A DNA stretch of 64,000 bases from Arthrobacter sp. DNA4 (GCF_024362385.1 NZ_CP101466.1:1736001-1800000), one strand, 5' to 3'. Counted from the first letter of the stretch, positions 18,324 through 29,799 are shown. Made by a program: numbers and translations. The notes: a model not told the origin generated them from the sequence alone.

Positions 18324-20126
18324 GTGGCGAAGACGACCGGCACGGCAGGAAAAAGCAAGGTACCCAACGCCACGAAGCGCTTGCGGCTGGGGCTGGGCAT
18401 CATGCTCACACTCCTGCTCGTGGTGGGTGGGAAGCTGTTCCTGGTCCAGGGGCTGGACGTCGGCGGCATGGCGGAAGCGGCACTGAACAGCCGGATGACG
18501 TCGGCCATCCTGCCGGCGGAGCGGGGCAGCATTCTGGACTCGCGCGGCACTGTCCTGGCCAACAGTGTGATCCGCTACAACATCGTGGTTGACCAGCGCG
18601 TCAACACTAAAACCGACTCCTACAAGCGGCTGGAGCAAACCGACGGCCACGAAAAGCTGGTGGACGTCAGCCGCGACCAGGCAATCTCCGAACTCGCCTC
18701 GGCCCTCGGCATGGACACCAACGCCGTCAGGGACGCTGTCACCGGGCAGCAGCCGTATTACATCGTGGCCAAGGACGTGAAGCCCGATGTTGAGGACCGC
18801 ATCTCCAAGCTCCAGGTTCCGGGCATCGTGGCCGAAGGCGTCAGCAAGCGCGTCTACCCGAACGGTGCGGTCGCAGGGGGAGTGGTGGGATTCCTCCAGG
18901 ACGGGACCACCGGGCAGGCCGGCATTGAGCAGACACAGGACGACAAGCTGAAGGGAACGGACGGCAAGCGCCTGTTCGAGATCGGCGCGGACGGGCTCCG
19001 CATTCCCGTGGGCCTTGACGAGCTGACCCCGCCCCAGAACGGCAAGGACGTCAAACTCACCCTCAACTCTGACCTGCAGTACTTTGCCCAGCAGGCCATC
19101 CAGAGCCAGGCGGACAAACTGAGCGCCGAATGGGGCGTCATCATCGTCATGGACGCCAAGACCGGCAACCTGCTTGCCCTGGCCGACACCAACTCCCCGG
19201 ATCCCAACAACCCCGGGCTGGTGGCAGCGAAGGACCGCGGCGTCCGCTCCGTGACCGCAGCGTATGAGCCCGGCTCAGTGGAGAAGATGATGACGGCCGC
19301 GGCTGTGATCGATGAAGGCCTTGCCAAGCCACTGGATACCTTCACCATTCCGCCCACCTACACCGTGGACGGCCAGACGTTCAGCGACGCGTTTACGCAC
19401 GGCACCGAGGAACGGACGCTGGCGGGAATCATCGGTTACTCCATGAACACCGGAACCGTGATGGCCGTCCAGCGGCTGAGCAAGGAACAGCGTTACGACT
19501 GGTTGAAGAAGTTCGGCATTGGCGAGGCACCGGACATCGGACTTCCAGCAACGGCATCCGGCATCCTCTCGCCCCCGGACCAGTGGGACGGGCGCCAGCA
19601 GTACACCGTCCTGTTCGGGCAGGGCGTTTCGCAGTCCACGCTCCAGACGGTCCGGGCATACCAAAGCATCGCGAACAACGGCGTCATGCTGCAGCCACGG
19701 CTGATCGACTCGTACATCTCGCCCGACGGGACTGAGGAAAAGGTCCCGGCGCAGCCGTCCCGGCAGGTCGTCTCGGACAGCACGGCCCAGCAGGTCCAGG
19801 ACATCCTGGAAAGCGCCGTCACCGAGGGCGAAATCAAGGATGCGGGCATCGACGGCTACCGGGTGGGAGCCAAGACGGGTACGTCCGAATCGCCCTGCGA
19901 CGACGGCAAGTCCGGCTACTGCGGCTACACCGCCTCCATCGTGGGAATGGCGCCGATGGATGATCCGCGGTTTATTGTGGAGGTGGTGCTCCAGCGGCCG
20001 AAGGGCAGCATCTACGGCATCACCAACGGACCGGTGTTCCGCTCCGTTATGAGCCAGACGCTGCGGACCTACAACGTCCAGCCTTCAACCGGCGCGCCGG
20101 ACAGGATGCCCCAGTACGCCAAATAG
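18324..20126 (+). CDS. ftsI: septal peptidoglycan transpeptidase FtsI (PBP3)
   Basis: FtsI is the class B penicillin-binding protein that cross-links septal peptidoglycan alongside FtsW. An N-terminal helix (about residues 16-36, LGIMLTLLLVVGGKLFLVQG) is followed by the pedestal domain (ERGSILDSRGTVLA) and the transpeptidase domain with SVEK (SxxK, catalytic Ser), SMN (SxN) and KTG. GTG 18324 with AAGGAA about 8 nt upstream gives 600 aa. Literal reading of the sequence fuses it to FtsL as an 847-aa product, which I regard as an artefact. Confidence 0.92.
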   Translation: MAKTTGTAGKSKVPNATKRLRLGLGIMLTLLLVVGGKLFLVQGLDVGGMAEAALNSRMTSAILPAERGSILDSRGTVLANSVIRYNIVVDQRVNTKTDSYKRLEQTDGHEKLVDVSRDQAISELASALGMDTNAVRDAVTGQQPYYIVAKDVKPDVEDRISKLQVPGIVAEGVSKRVYPNGAVAGGVVGFLQDGTTGQAGIEQTQDDKLKGTDGKRLFEIGADGLRIPVGLDELTPPQNGKDVKLTLNSDLQYFAQQAIQSQADKLSAEWGVIIVMDAKTGNLLALADTNSPDPNNPGLVAAKDRGVRSVTAAYEPGSVEKMMTAAAVIDEGLAKPLDTFTIPPTYTVDGQTFSDAFTHGTEERTLAGIIGYSMNTGTVMAVQRLSKEQRYDWLKKFGIGEAPDIGLPATASGILSPPDQWDGRQQYTVLFGQGVSQSTLQTVRAYQSIANNGVMLQPRLIDSYISPDGTEEKVPAQPSRQVVSDSTAQQVQDILESAVTEGEIKDAGIDGYRVGAKTGTSESPCDDGKSGYCGYTASIVGMAPMDDPRFIVEVVLQRPKGSIYGITNGPVFRSVMSQTLRTYNVQPSTGAPDRMPQYAK

Positions 20127-20222
20127 CGGCTGTTCCAGGCCGGAAGTACCAGCAGCATCCAGCGCATCACAGTGCCCGGGCCGAACCATGCCGGGCACGC
20201 ACTAGCACCATCGGAGATTCCC

Positions 20223-21851
20223 TTGTCAGAGTTCACCACGCCCGGCAGCGATACTGCCCGGGATGAAAGCGCAGGCCGCTTCCGGCCTGAAGCCGTTGCG
20301 CCCGTCCCGCTGGCCGCCGTCGGGCAGGCCCTTGGCGTAGCGGTGCCCGCGCCTGCTGCTGACGTGGAAATCACAGGCATATCCCTCAACTCCCGCACCG
20401 TGGAGGCCGGCGACCTGTATGTGGCTTTGCCGGGCGCCAGCAGGCACGGCGCTGACTTTGCCAGGGACGCCATCGGCGCCGGGGCGGCGGCCGTTCTGAC
20501 GGACGACGCCGGTGCACGCCTGCTTGCCCTGTCCGCGGACACGCCGGTGCCCGTGCTCGTCGTCGCGAAGCCGCGCAACGAGGTGGGACCCCTCTCTTCC
20601 ATGATCTACCGCAGCCAGTCAGCTGACGGCCGCCCGCTGCAGCTTTTCGGTGTCACGGGTACCAACGGGAAGACCACCACCACCTACTTCATCACCTCAC
20701 TGCTGCGTGCCCTGGGCCGGCAGACCGGGCTGATCGGGACCATTGAGATCCTGGTAAGCGGGAAGGCGATTCCCAGCCTCCTCACCACCCCGGAATCACC
20801 CGAGGTCCACGGCCTCATCGCCCTCATGCACGAACGAGGGCTCGACGCCGCGGCCATGGAAGTGTCCTCGCATGCCATCTCCTACCAGCGGGTGGACGGA
20901 CTTGTCTTCGACGTGGCCGGGTTCACCAACCTGACCCAGGACCACCTGGACCTGCACAACACCATGGAGGAGTACTTCGCCACCAAGGCAGAGCTTTTCA
21001 CTCCAGGGCGTGCCCGGCGGGCAGTAGTAACGGTCGACGACGAGTGGGGGGCGGCTGGTAGCAGCGCCCAGGTGCCGGTCACCACGCTCAGCACCAGTGG
21101 CTCGGGCCCGGCGGACTGGACCGTTACCTCGGCCTCGCCGCGTGGCCTCGGGACCAGCTTCACCCTCACGGGTCCGGACGGCGCCGTCCTGGACGTCCAC
21201 ACCGGACTGCCCGGCAGCTTCAACGTTGCGAACGCTGCCCTGGCCGTGCTCATGGTGCTGGCGTCCGGCGTCGGACTCTCTGACCTGCAGGCGGCCCTGG
21301 ACAATGCCGACCCGTTCACCGTCGCCGTGCCCGGGCGCATGCAGCTGATCTCCGACCGGCCTGCTGCCGTGGTGGACTTTGCGCACAACACCGACGCCCT
21401 GGCCAGGGCCTTGGAAGCTGTCAGGTCCCCGGAACCGGACTCGCGCCTGATCGTCGTTTTCGGCGCCACAGGGCAGCGGGACCAGGGCAAACGCCCCGCA
21501 ATGGGCGCCATCGCGGCCCGGCTCGCAGACACCGTGATCATTACCGACGACGACCCGCACGACGAGGACGCGGCAGCGATCCGCGCCGATGTGCTGGCCG
21601 GGGCACGTGTTGCCCTGGAGACGGAGTCCCTGGGCGCCGACGTGCTGGAAGTCTTCCCGCGGGAGGAGGCCATCCGGCATGCCGTGGCCCTTGCACGCCC
21701 CCAGGACAGCATTCTCGTCGCGGGCCGCGGCCACGAGGTATGGCAGGAAGTGAAGGGCGTTAACCTCGCCCTGGACGACAGGGTTGAACTGCGCACCGCC
21801 TTGACAGCCAGGGGATTCAACGTTCTCCAAGACGACCGGATAGAGTCCTAG
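20223..21851 (+). CDS. murE: UDP-N-acetylmuramoyl-tripeptide synthetase (probably L-lysine-adding)
   Basis: MurE adds the third stem-peptide residue to UDP-MurNAc-L-Ala-D-Glu in the cytoplasm. Mur ligase motifs include [20 protein letters not shown], and the C-terminal domain with VFGATGQRDQGKRPAMG. The substrate loop reads DDDPHDED where diaminopimelate enzymes have DNPR, so L-lysine (A3alpha wall, as in Arthrobacter) is inferred. The TTG start at 20223 has GGAGA 6 nt upstream (542 aa); an ATG at 20187 is an alternative. Confidence 0.92.
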   Translation: MSEFTTPGSDTARDESAGRFRPEAVAPVPLAAVGQALGVAVPAPAADVEITGISLNSRTVEAGDLYVALPGASRHGADFARDAIGAGAAAVLTDDAGARLLALSADTPVPVLVVAKPRNEVGPLSSMIYRSQSADGRPLQLFGVTGTNGKTTTTYFITSLLRALGRQTGLIGTIEILVSGKAIPSLLTTPESPEVHGLIALMHERGLDAAAMEVSSHAISYQRVDGLVFDVAGFTNLTQDHLDLHNTMEEYFATKAELFTPGRARRAVVTVDDEWGAAGSSAQVPVTTLSTSGSGPADWTVTSASPRGLGTSFTLTGPDGAVLDVHTGLPGSFNVANAALAVLMVLASGVGLSDLQAALDNADPFTVAVPGRMQLISDRPAAVVDFAHNTDALARALEAVRSPEPDSRLIVVFGATGQRDQGKRPAMGAIAARLADTVIITDDDPHDEDAAAIRADVLAGARVALETESLGADVLEVFPREEAIRHAVALARPQDSILVAGRGHEVWQEVKGVNLALDDRVELRTALTARGFNVLQDDRIES

Positions 21852-21857
21852 ACCGAG

Positions 21858-23321
21858 ATGATTGCATTTACTGCGGCGGAAATCGCCGAAATCACCAGCG
21901 GGCGCCTGGACGCCGATCCCGGAATTACGCCCCTCTCGGTGGTGACGGATTCACGCGAAGCCATCCAGGGTTCGCTTTACGTCGCGAAGCCGGGCGAGCA
22001 CGCCGACGGCCACGACTTCATTGACGCAGCTTTCGCTGCCGGTGCGGTCCTGGCACTTGTCGAGCGCCCAGTGCCCGGCCCCGACGGCACCGCCTACCCC
22101 TCCATCGTGGTTCCCGACGCCGTCCTGGCGATGGGAGCCCTCGCCGCCGAAGCCGTCCGCCGCATCCGTGCCGCCCGTGCAGAAGCCGGCAGCCAGCTGA
22201 CGGTGGTGGGCATCACCGGTTCCGCCGGCAAGACCACCACCAAGGACCTGCTGGCCGGAATCCTGGCAACGCAGGGCAACACCGTGGCGCCCCAGGGCTC
22301 CTACAACGGCGAGGTGGGCGTCCCGCTCACGGTCTTCCGGGCGGGCACCGATACCCGCTACCTGGTCATTGAAATGGGAGCCACCGGCATTGGCCACATC
22401 CGCTACCTCGCGGAGATGGTCAAGCCGGACATCGGAGTTGTCCTGGCAGTGGGCACCGCACACGCCGGCGAGTTCGGGGGAGTCGGGAACATCGCGCTGG
22501 CCAAGGGCGAAATGGTTGAAGGCCTTACCGCCCAGGGAACGGCCATCATCAACCTCGACGACGAACGCGTCGCGGCCATGCGCAGCCGCACCCAGGCCAC
22601 GGTCCTCGGTTTTTCCGCGGAAGGCCGCCAGGACGCCCAGGTGCAGGCCCTGAATGCCGACACCAACGCCGGGGGCAGCCCCGAATTCGATCTCCAACTT
22701 CCCGACGGCGCCGCTCCCCGCCACGTGAGCAGCAGGCTCATCGGAGTCCATCACATGGGAAACCTCCTGGCAGCCGCCGCGGCGGCCTGGGCTGCAGGCG
22801 TGCCCGGAGACCACATCGCGGAGTCACTGAGCATCCAGGCAGCCGCCAGCCGCTGGCGCATGGAGCGTACCGAGCGGCACGACGGCGTCACCATCATCAA
22901 CGATGCCTACAACGCCAACCCCGAATCAATGCGGGCCGCCCTTCGCACCCTGGCCGACCTTGGCCGGGGACGTCGCACCTGGGCGGTGCTGGGGGCCATG
23001 CTGGAACTCGGCGAGGACTCCATCCGTGAGCACACTGCCGTCGGCACCCAGGTTGTCCGCCTCAACATCTCACGGCTGCTGGTCGTGGGCCGGGAAGCGA
23101 GGGCCCTCTACGTCTCCGCCGTGCAGGAGGGATCCTGGGGCGATGAATGCCTCTTCGCGGAGACGCTTGATGAGGCCTACGACGTCCTGGACGCAGAACT
23201 CGAGCCGGGCGACCTGGTGCTGTTCAAGTCCTCCAACAGCGTAGGACTTCGCCATTTGGGCGATCGGATAGCATTACCCCCAGCCCCCACCCCTGCCGAC
23301 GAAAGGAGCACTCTGCTGTGA
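21858..23321 (+). CDS. murF: UDP-N-acetylmuramoyl-tripeptide--D-alanyl-D-alanine ligase
   Basis: MurF adds D-Ala-D-Ala to complete the UDP-MurNAc-pentapeptide. The 487-aa protein has the N-terminal substrate domain ([14 protein letters not shown]), ATP loop [15 protein letters not shown] (about residues 116-130), [10 protein letters not shown], and the motif [15 protein letters not shown]. It begins 6 nt after murE and its stop overlaps the mraY start by 4 bp (GTGA), so expression is coupled. Confidence 0.95.
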   Translation: MIAFTAAEIAEITSGRLDADPGITPLSVVTDSREAIQGSLYVAKPGEHADGHDFIDAAFAAGAVLALVERPVPGPDGTAYPSIVVPDAVLAMGALAAEAVRRIRAARAEAGSQLTVVGITGSAGKTTTKDLLAGILATQGNTVAPQGSYNGEVGVPLTVFRAGTDTRYLVIEMGATGIGHIRYLAEMVKPDIGVVLAVGTAHAGEFGGVGNIALAKGEMVEGLTAQGTAIINLDDERVAAMRSRTQATVLGFSAEGRQDAQVQALNADTNAGGSPEFDLQLPDGAAPRHVSSRLIGVHHMGNLLAAAAAAWAAGVPGDHIAESLSIQAAASRWRMERTERHDGVTIINDAYNANPESMRAALRTLADLGRGRRTWAVLGAMLELGEDSIREHTAVGTQVVRLNISRLLVVGREARALYVSAVQEGSWGDECLFAETLDEAYDVLDAELEPGDLVLFKSSNSVGLRHLGDRIALPPAPTPADERSTLL

Positions 23322-24427
23322 TTGCTCTATTGATCGGCGCAGGCCTGGCCCTGCTCTTTGCCCTGGTGGGCACCCCGCTGTTCATCCGCCTGCTGGTGCA
23401 CCGCGGCTACGGCCAGTTCATCCGTGACGACGGCCCCACATCCCACCACACCAAGCGCGGGACGCCCACCATGGGCGGCACCGTAGTGGTGGCCGCAGTA
23501 CTGCTGAGTTACGGACTCACCCACCTCATCATGCTGATGATGAACCCGGACTCACCCGGCCCCTCGGCTTCAGCCCTCATCCTGCTGTTCCTCATGGTGG
23601 GCATGGGCCTGGTGGGATTCCTGGACGACTTCATCAAGATCTCCCGGCAGCGGAGCCTGGGCCTGAACGCCAAAGCCAAGCTCATCCTCCAGGCGGCCGT
23701 CGGCATCGTCTTCGCCATCCTGGCATTGAACTTCCCCAACAGCGCCGGGCTGACGCCTGCGTCAACAAAGATTTCCCTGGTCCGCGACCTGCCCTGGCTG
23801 GACCTCGCCTTTGGCGGCACCGTCCTCGGCGCGGTCCTGTTCGTCATCTGGTCCAACCTGATCGTCACCGCCGCCACCAACGGCGTGAACCTGACCGACG
23901 GACTGGACGGCCTTGCCGCCGGAGCCGCCATCATGGTCTTCGGCGCCTACACCCTCATGGGCATCTGGCAGAGCAACCAGGCCTGCGGTTCCCCCCGGCA
24001 AGCGGGCAGCGGCTGCTACTCCGTCCGGGATCCGCTGGACCTGGCACTCCTGGCGGCCATCCTCAGCGCCGCCCTGGTGGGCTTCCTTTGGTGGAACACC
24101 TCGCCGGCGAAGATCTTCATGGGCGACACCGGGTCGTTGGCCATTGGCGGAGCCGTGGCCGGATTCGCCATCCTGTCCCGCACTGAACTGCTGCTGGGCA
24201 TCGTGGGCGGCCTCTTCGTGCTCATCACGCTGTCCGTCATCATCCAGGTGGGCTACTTCAAGGCAACCGGCGGCAAACGTGTGTTCAAAATGGCGCCGCT
24301 GCAGCACCACTTTGAATTGAAGGGCTGGGCCGAGGTGACCGTCGTTGTCCGGTTCTGGATCCTTGGCGGACTCTTCGTCGCCGTTGGACTGGGCATCTTC
24401 TACGCTGAATGGGTTGTACTGCTGTGA
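23318..24427 (+). CDS. mraY: phospho-N-acetylmuramoyl-pentapeptide transferase
   Basis: MraY transfers phospho-MurNAc-pentapeptide to undecaprenyl phosphate, forming lipid I at the inner membrane face. The 369-aa polytopic protein shows about ten membrane helices, the Asp pair in [21 protein letters not shown], and [11 protein letters not shown]. The His-containing loop is [14 protein letters not shown]. It starts with GTG inside the murF stop. Confidence 0.95.
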   Translation: MIALLIGAGLALLFALVGTPLFIRLLVHRGYGQFIRDDGPTSHHTKRGTPTMGGTVVVAAVLLSYGLTHLIMLMMNPDSPGPSASALILLFLMVGMGLVGFLDDFIKISRQRSLGLNAKAKLILQAAVGIVFAILALNFPNSAGLTPASTKISLVRDLPWLDLAFGGTVLGAVLFVIWSNLIVTAATNGVNLTDGLDGLAAGAAIMVFGAYTLMGIWQSNQACGSPRQAGSGCYSVRDPLDLALLAAILSAALVGFLWWNTSPAKIFMGDTGSLAIGGAVAGFAILSRTELLLGIVGGLFVLITLSVIIQVGYFKATGGKRVFKMAPLQHHFELKGWAEVTVVVRFWILGGLFVAVGLGIFYAEWVVLL

Positions 24428-25986
24428 CCGTTTCCCCCCGCCTGGCAAACCTTGTCTCCTGGGACTCCGACTGGGCCGGCCTGCGCGTAGCCGTGACTGG
24501 CATCGGCGTCTCCGGGTTCGCAGCCGCGGACACCCTGATCGAGCTCGGTGCCCGCGTGGTGGTGGTGGATGCTGCCACCAGCGACACCGCGCGCGCACAC
24601 GCCGATACCCTGAAAATCGTCGGCGCCGCCGATGTGCTGCTGGGCCCCGACGCGGTGACCCACCTCCCGCGGATCGACGGCGAACTGCCCGATCTGATCG
24701 TGACCTCGCCGGGCTGGCGTCCGGACCAGGCACTGCTGGCCGCAGCGGCAAGGGCACACATCCCGGTGTGGGGCGACGTCGAACTCGCCTGGCGCGTGCG
24801 GATCAGGGAAGGCCGTAAGACTGCCGACTGGCTGGCGATCACCGGGACCAACGGGAAGACCACGACGGTGGGACTCACGGAATCGATGCTGCGGGCCGCA
24901 GGACTCAAAGCCATTGCTGTGGGCAACGTGGGCACCCCCATCCTTGATGCCCTTCGGGATCCCGTGGAATACGACGTCTTCGCGGTGGAACTTTCCAGCT
25001 TCCAGCTGCACTGGGCGGAATCGGTGTCGCCTGTTGCCAGCGTTTGCCTCAACGTGGCCGAAGACCATGTCGACTGGCACGGCTCCTATGATTCCTACCT
25101 GGCCGACAAGGCGAAGGTCTACGAGCGCACCCAAAAAGCCTGCATCTACAACGCCGAGCAGGTGGAAACCGAACGCATGGTGGAAAACGCCGACGTGGTG
25201 GAGGGCTGCCGCGCCGTTGCCTTCACCACACTGACGCCGACCGTCAGCATGCTCGGAGTGGTGGAAGGGCTGCTGGTGGACCGGGCGTTCATCGAAGAAC
25301 GCAGGAACAGCGCAGCCGAACTCGCCTCCATGGCCGACCTTGGACCGCTGGCCCCACGCCACATGGTGGCCAACGCCCTTGCCGCCGCCGGCCTGGTGCG
25401 CGCCTACGGCGTGGAGCCCAAGGCTGTGCGCCAGGGCATCCTGGACTACGTGCCCGGCGACCACCGGATCCAGCCTGTGGCCCGCATGAACGGGGTCCTA
25501 TGGGTCAACGACTCCAAAGCCACCAATCCCCACGCCGCGGCGGCATCCCTGTCGGCCTTCAGCAACGTGGTCTGGATTGCCGGCGGGCTCTCAAAAGGCG
25601 TGAGCTATGACGACCTGGTGCGGGACCACGCAGCGCGGCTCAAGGCCGTGGTCCTGATCGGAACAGACACGTCCCACCTCCGGGAAGCCCTCCAGCGACA
25701 CGCGCCCGATGTCCCGGTGATCGAACCGGGGGCAGGTGACACTGAAGGAGTGGAGACTGCTTCGGCGCCCGGCGGCACCACTGCCGGTACCCCCGGCAAT
25801 GGAGAACAGGTGATGTCCTGGGCCGTTGCGTCTGCGGCCCGGCTCGCCAAATCCGGCGATACCGTGCTCATGGCTCCGGCAGCTGCTTCCATGGATCAGT
25901 TCTCTTCCTACGCTCACCGTGGTGGTACTTTCATCGACGCTGTCCGCGAGCTGGTGGAAGGGCAGGCCCAGACCGGCGAGGAGTAA
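24424..25986 (+). CDS. murD: UDP-N-acetylmuramoyl-L-alanine--D-glutamate ligase
   Basis: MurD adds D-glutamate to UDP-MurNAc-L-alanine. Motifs are the N-terminal Rossmann loop [18 protein letters not shown] loop [14 protein letters not shown] (about residues 138-151), [21 protein letters not shown], and [18 protein letters not shown] 24424 overlaps the mraY stop (GTGA) and gives 520 aa; an ATG at 24409 would add five residues. An Ala/Gly/Thr-rich insert near 25740-25800 ([19 protein letters not shown]) is longer than in most relatives. Confidence 0.94.
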   Translation: MTVSPRLANLVSWDSDWAGLRVAVTGIGVSGFAAADTLIELGARVVVVDAATSDTARAHADTLKIVGAADVLLGPDAVTHLPRIDGELPDLIVTSPGWRPDQALLAAAARAHIPVWGDVELAWRVRIREGRKTADWLAITGTNGKTTTVGLTESMLRAAGLKAIAVGNVGTPILDALRDPVEYDVFAVELSSFQLHWAESVSPVASVCLNVAEDHVDWHGSYDSYLADKAKVYERTQKACIYNAEQVETERMVENADVVEGCRAVAFTTLTPTVSMLGVVEGLLVDRAFIEERRNSAAELASMADLGPLAPRHMVANALAAAGLVRAYGVEPKAVRQGILDYVPGDHRIQPVARMNGVLWVNDSKATNPHAAAASLSAFSNVVWIAGGLSKGVSYDDLVRDHAARLKAVVLIGTDTSHLREALQRHAPDVPVIEPGAGDTEGVETASAPGGTTAGTPGNGEQVMSWAVASAARLAKSGDTVLMAPAAASMDQFSSYAHRGGTFIDAVRELVEGQAQTGEE

Positions 25987-25988
25987 CA

Positions 25989-27323
25989 ATGGTCAGCACG
26001 CCCACCCGGCAGCAGGGTGTTAAGCCGACGGGTGGCAAACCCCGTCCCGGCTCAACCGCCATCCGGCGGCCCGCCGCAGCCGGGGCAAAGCTGCGCACCT
26101 TGTACCGCCGGTTCTGGTCCGCGCTGGAGGGCACGGGCAAGTCCCGGAACGGCTCCACCTACTACCTCATCCTTGGTGCCACCCTGGCCCTGACCGCCAT
26201 CGGCATCATGATGGTCCTCTCGGCCTCAAGCGTTGAATCAATCGCCGCCGGCAAGTCCCCTTACGGCGACGCGCTCAAGCAGGGAGTCTTCGCCGCGATC
26301 GGCATCTTCACCATGTTCGTGCTCTCACGCATCAACGTTGTCTGGCTGAAGCGCCTCGCATGGCCCGCCGTGGGGGTGGCCGTCCTGCTCCTGGGCCTGG
26401 TCCAGGTGGTGGGCACCGAGATCAACGGCAACCGGAACTGGATCGACCTTGGCGGCATCACGTTCCAGCCTTCCGAGGCAGCCAAACTGGCCCTTGCCCT
26501 CTGGCTGGCCACCGTGCTGGCCCGGAAGGGCAAGCTGCTGGGCAAGTGGCAGCACGTGCTGGTACCCGCCATACCCATGGCAGCCATCGTCATCGTCCTG
26601 ATCCTGGTGGGCAACGACCTGGGGACCGCCATGATCATCATGATGATCATGGCGGCGGCCCTGTTCTTCGCCGGCGTTCCGCTCTACCTGTTCGGCATCG
26701 CGGGCATCATCGCCGCCGCCGGCACCGCAGTCATGGCCGTCACCAGTTCAAACCGCATGTGCCGCATCACCTCCTGGTGGACCGGCCAGTCCTGCGCGGA
26801 CGGGATTGACGCCAACTACCAGGCCACCAACGGCATGTATGGCCTGGCATCCGGAGGCTGGCTGGGCGTGGGCCTGGGGCAGAGCCGGCAAAAGTACAGC
26901 TGGATTCCCGAAGCCCACAACGACTTCATCTTCGCCATCATCGGGGAGGAACTCGGCCTGGTGGGCACCGTCGTCGTCCTGGTCCTCTTCGCCATCCTCG
27001 GCGCGGCCATTTACCGCGTGGTGGTGGCACAGGAGGACATGTTCCACCGGGTCCTCGCCGTCACCATCATGGTCTGGCTGCTGGGCCAGGCCACCGTGAA
27101 CATGTCCGTGGTCACCGGCCTCATGCCCGTCATCGGTGTTCCGCTGCCGTTCATCTCCTACGGCGGTTCGGCCCTGCTGATGTCGCTGTGTGCGGTGGGG
27201 GTGGTCCTCTCCCTGGCCCGGGAGCAGATGGCTCCTGCCATTCGCCCCAAGCGGATGCTGAAGTTCAAGCTCCGGCCGGGGCGGGACAAGAACCAACCAA
27301 AGAATTCCAGAAAGCGTGCCTAA
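25989..27323 (+). CDS. ftsW: peptidoglycan glycosyltransferase FtsW
   Basis: This SEDS-family enzyme polymerises lipid II at the septum, paired with FtsI. The 444-aa protein has a basic N-terminal tail of about 55 residues, then about ten membrane helices with the family sequence LPFISYGGSALLMSL near the C-terminus, GLGQSRQKYSWIPEAHNDFIFA (the catalytic Asp loop) and a basic cytoplasmic tail. It starts 2 nt after murD. Confidence 0.94.
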   Translation: MVSTPTRQQGVKPTGGKPRPGSTAIRRPAAAGAKLRTLYRRFWSALEGTGKSRNGSTYYLILGATLALTAIGIMMVLSASSVESIAAGKSPYGDALKQGVFAAIGIFTMFVLSRINVVWLKRLAWPAVGVAVLLLGLVQVVGTEINGNRNWIDLGGITFQPSEAAKLALALWLATVLARKGKLLGKWQHVLVPAIPMAAIVIVLILVGNDLGTAMIIMMIMAAALFFAGVPLYLFGIAGIIAAAGTAVMAVTSSNRMCRITSWWTGQSCADGIDANYQATNGMYGLASGGWLGVGLGQSRQKYSWIPEAHNDFIFAIIGEELGLVGTVVVLVLFAILGAAIYRVVVAQEDMFHRVLAVTIMVWLLGQATVNMSVVTGLMPVIGVPLPFISYGGSALLMSLCAVGVVLSLAREQMAPAIRPKRMLKFKLRPGRDKNQPKNSRKRA

Positions 27324-27329
27324 CCCCAG

Positions 27330-28430
27330 ATGACTCCGACACAACCTTCCATCGTCCTGGCCGGTGGCGGAACAGCCGGCCATATCAGCCCGTTGCTCGC
27401 CATCGCGGCGGCCCTGCGCAGCGCAGCCCCCGATGCTTCAATCCTGGCGGTCGGAACGCCGTCGGGAATGGAAACCCGGCTGGTTCCCGCCGCCGGCGTC
27501 CAGCTGGCGACGATCGACCGGGTGCCGTTTCCCCGCAGGCCATCCGCGGACCTGCTTCGCCTGCCGGCCCGGCTCGCCGGTGCCGTCCGGCAGGCCGGCG
27601 CCATCCTGGACCGGGCGCAGGCCGACGTGCTGGTGGGCGTAGGCGGATACGTCTGCACGCCCATGTACCTGGCGGCGCGGAAGCGCGGCATACCCCTGGT
27701 GATCCATGAGGCGAACGCCCGGCCGGGACTGGCCAACCGGGTGGGGGCCTTCCTCAAAGGCCGGGTTGCCGTGGCTTTCGAGGGCACCCCGCTGCGCAAT
27801 GCGGTGCACGTCGGCATGCCCATGCGCAAGGAGATTTCCGGCCTGGACCGGAAGACTGCCCGCACCGCCGCCCGCGAGGCCCTTGGACTGGATCCCCACC
27901 GGCCCACCCTGATCGTCACCGGCGGGTCCTCCGGCGCACAGAGCATCAACCGGACCATCGCAGCCTCCGTGGCCCTTCTTGCGGAGGCCGGTATCCAGAC
28001 CCTCCACGTCACCGGCCGCGGAAAAACCGTCCTGGACCAGACCGGACAGCCTCTTGCCGCTGAGGGTTACCGGCAGGTGGAGTACGTCGACGGCATGGAA
28101 CGTGCCTACGCCGCGGCCGACCTCCTGCTGGCCCGGTCCGGGGCTGCCACGGTCTGTGAAGTCGCTGCCGTCGGAGTTCCGGCGGTCCTGGTGCCCCTGC
28201 CCATCGGCAACGGGGAGCAGGCACTGAACGCAGCGGGGCTGGTTGCCGCAGGTGGCGCAGTACTGGTGGCCGACCGCGACTTCACCCCGGAATGGGTTGC
28301 GCACGAACTGGTTCCGCTGATCACCGATAAAGCACGGCTTGCCGCCATGGAAGAGAAGTCCTACCGGCTCGGCATCCGAAACGCCGACCAGCGCATGGCT
28401 GGTCTTGTCCTGGAAGCGGTATCTGCATGA
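27330..28430 (+). CDS. murG: UDP-GlcNAc--lipid I GlcNAc transferase
   Basis: MurG is the peripheral GT-B transferase that converts lipid I to lipid II. The 366-aa protein has the glycine loop [14 protein letters not shown] at residues 10-23, [26 protein letters not shown], the second-domain loop [12 protein letters not shown], and donor-site [14 protein letters not shown]. Its stop overlaps the murC start by ATGA. Confidence 0.95.
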   Translation: MTPTQPSIVLAGGGTAGHISPLLAIAAALRSAAPDASILAVGTPSGMETRLVPAAGVQLATIDRVPFPRRPSADLLRLPARLAGAVRQAGAILDRAQADVLVGVGGYVCTPMYLAARKRGIPLVIHEANARPGLANRVGAFLKGRVAVAFEGTPLRNAVHVGMPMRKEISGLDRKTARTAAREALGLDPHRPTLIVTGGSSGAQSINRTIAASVALLAEAGIQTLHVTGRGKTVLDQTGQPLAAEGYRQVEYVDGMERAYAAADLLLARSGAATVCEVAAVGVPAVLVPLPIGNGEQALNAAGLVAAGGAVLVADRDFTPEWVAHELVPLITDKARLAAMEEKSYRLGIRNADQRMAGLVLEAVSA

Positions 28431-29799
28431 ACGCCCACAACACACCCAGCCTGGAATCCCTTGGCAAGGTGCACTTCATCGGCATTGGGGGAGTAGGAAT
28501 GTCCGCCGTGGCCCGCATCATGGTGGCGCGCGGCGTCCCGGTCAGCGGCTCCGACGCCAAGGACCTGCCCGTGATGGCGGACCTCGCCGCGGCCGGTGCG
28601 CGCATCGCCGTCGGTTACGCCGCCGGCAACCTGGCGGACGCGCAGACGGTGGTGGCCGGTTCGGCAATCCGTGAAGACAATCCCGAACTGGCGGCAGCCC
28701 GCAAGGCGGGCCTGCCCGTCCTGCACCGGTCCCAGGCGCTGGCAGCCACCATGGGTGGTGACACCGTGGTCACGGTGGCCGGAACGCACGGCAAGTCGAC
28801 CACCACGTCCATGGTCACCGTGCTGCTGCAGGCAGCGGGCCTGGACCCGTCGTTTGCGGTCGGCGCCAACATCCCCGCGCTTGGCGTCAACGCCGCGCAC
28901 GGCACGTCCGGCATTTTCGTGGCCGAGGCCGACGAATCTGACGGGTCCTTCCTGAACTACCGGCCCCGCATCGCCGTCGTCACCAACGTGGAGCCCGACC
29001 ACCTTGACTACTACGGCACGGCCGAAGCCGTGTACGAGTCCTTCGACCGCTTCACGGCGCTGCTGCCGGTGGACGGCCTCCTGGTGGCCTGCGCGGACGA
29101 CGCCGGGGCGCTGGCGCTGGCGGACCGCACCAGGGCCAGGGGCAACACCCGGGTGGTCCTGTACGGCACCAGCGAGGTTGCGGACGTCCGGCTGCACGAC
29201 GACGGCCCGGGCCACGTCGCGGTGTCGGCACACGGCGCCAGGTACGGGCTGTCACTGCAGGTCCCCGGACGCCACAACGCACTGAACGCGGCCGCCGCCT
29301 TCGCTGTCGCCCTTGAACTCGGAGTGGACCGGCGGCGCCGCCGCCGCCTGGCCCACTTCGCGGCGCCTCGCGACGTTTCGAACTGAAAGGGTCGGTACGG
29401 GGCGTCCGGGTCTTTGATGACTACGCCCACCACCCCACGGAGGTCCGTGCCGCCCTCACTGCCGCGCGTTCGGTGGCAGGCGGCCACAAGGTCCACGTCC
29501 TGTTCCAGCCGCACCTGTTTTCCCGCACCCGGGAGTTTGCGGTCCAGTTCGCAGACGCCCTCAACCTTGCCGATACCGCGCTGGTCCTGGACATCTATCC
29601 CGCCAGGGAGGATCCCATTCCGGGCGTCACCAGCCAGCTCATTGCCGACCACCTCACAGCGGGCGGAAGGCTGGCAGGCGGGGCGGACGCCGTCGAAACC
29701 CTGGCAAAGGCCGCCGCGGACGGGGACGTCGTCCTCACCGTCGGCGCCGGTGATGTCACGGCCTACGGCCCGCGGATTGTGGAGGCGCTGCGTGCCTAG
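28427..29799 (+). CDS. murC: UDP-N-acetylmuramate--L-alanine ligase, one net frameshift
   Basis: MurC adds L-alanine to UDP-MurNAc, the first stem-peptide step. The first part reads [30 protein letters not shown] (ATP loop), [10 protein letters not shown] and [13 protein letters not shown], then degenerates into a poly-Arg stretch near 29325-29375. The C-terminal domain continues in another frame with [15 protein letters not shown] and [10 protein letters not shown] to the stop at 29799. One missing base restores a normal 457-aa enzyme, for example an extra G in GCGGCG just before the SRRFELKG segment. A true loss is unlikely because the gene is essential and single-copy. Confidence 0.9.
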
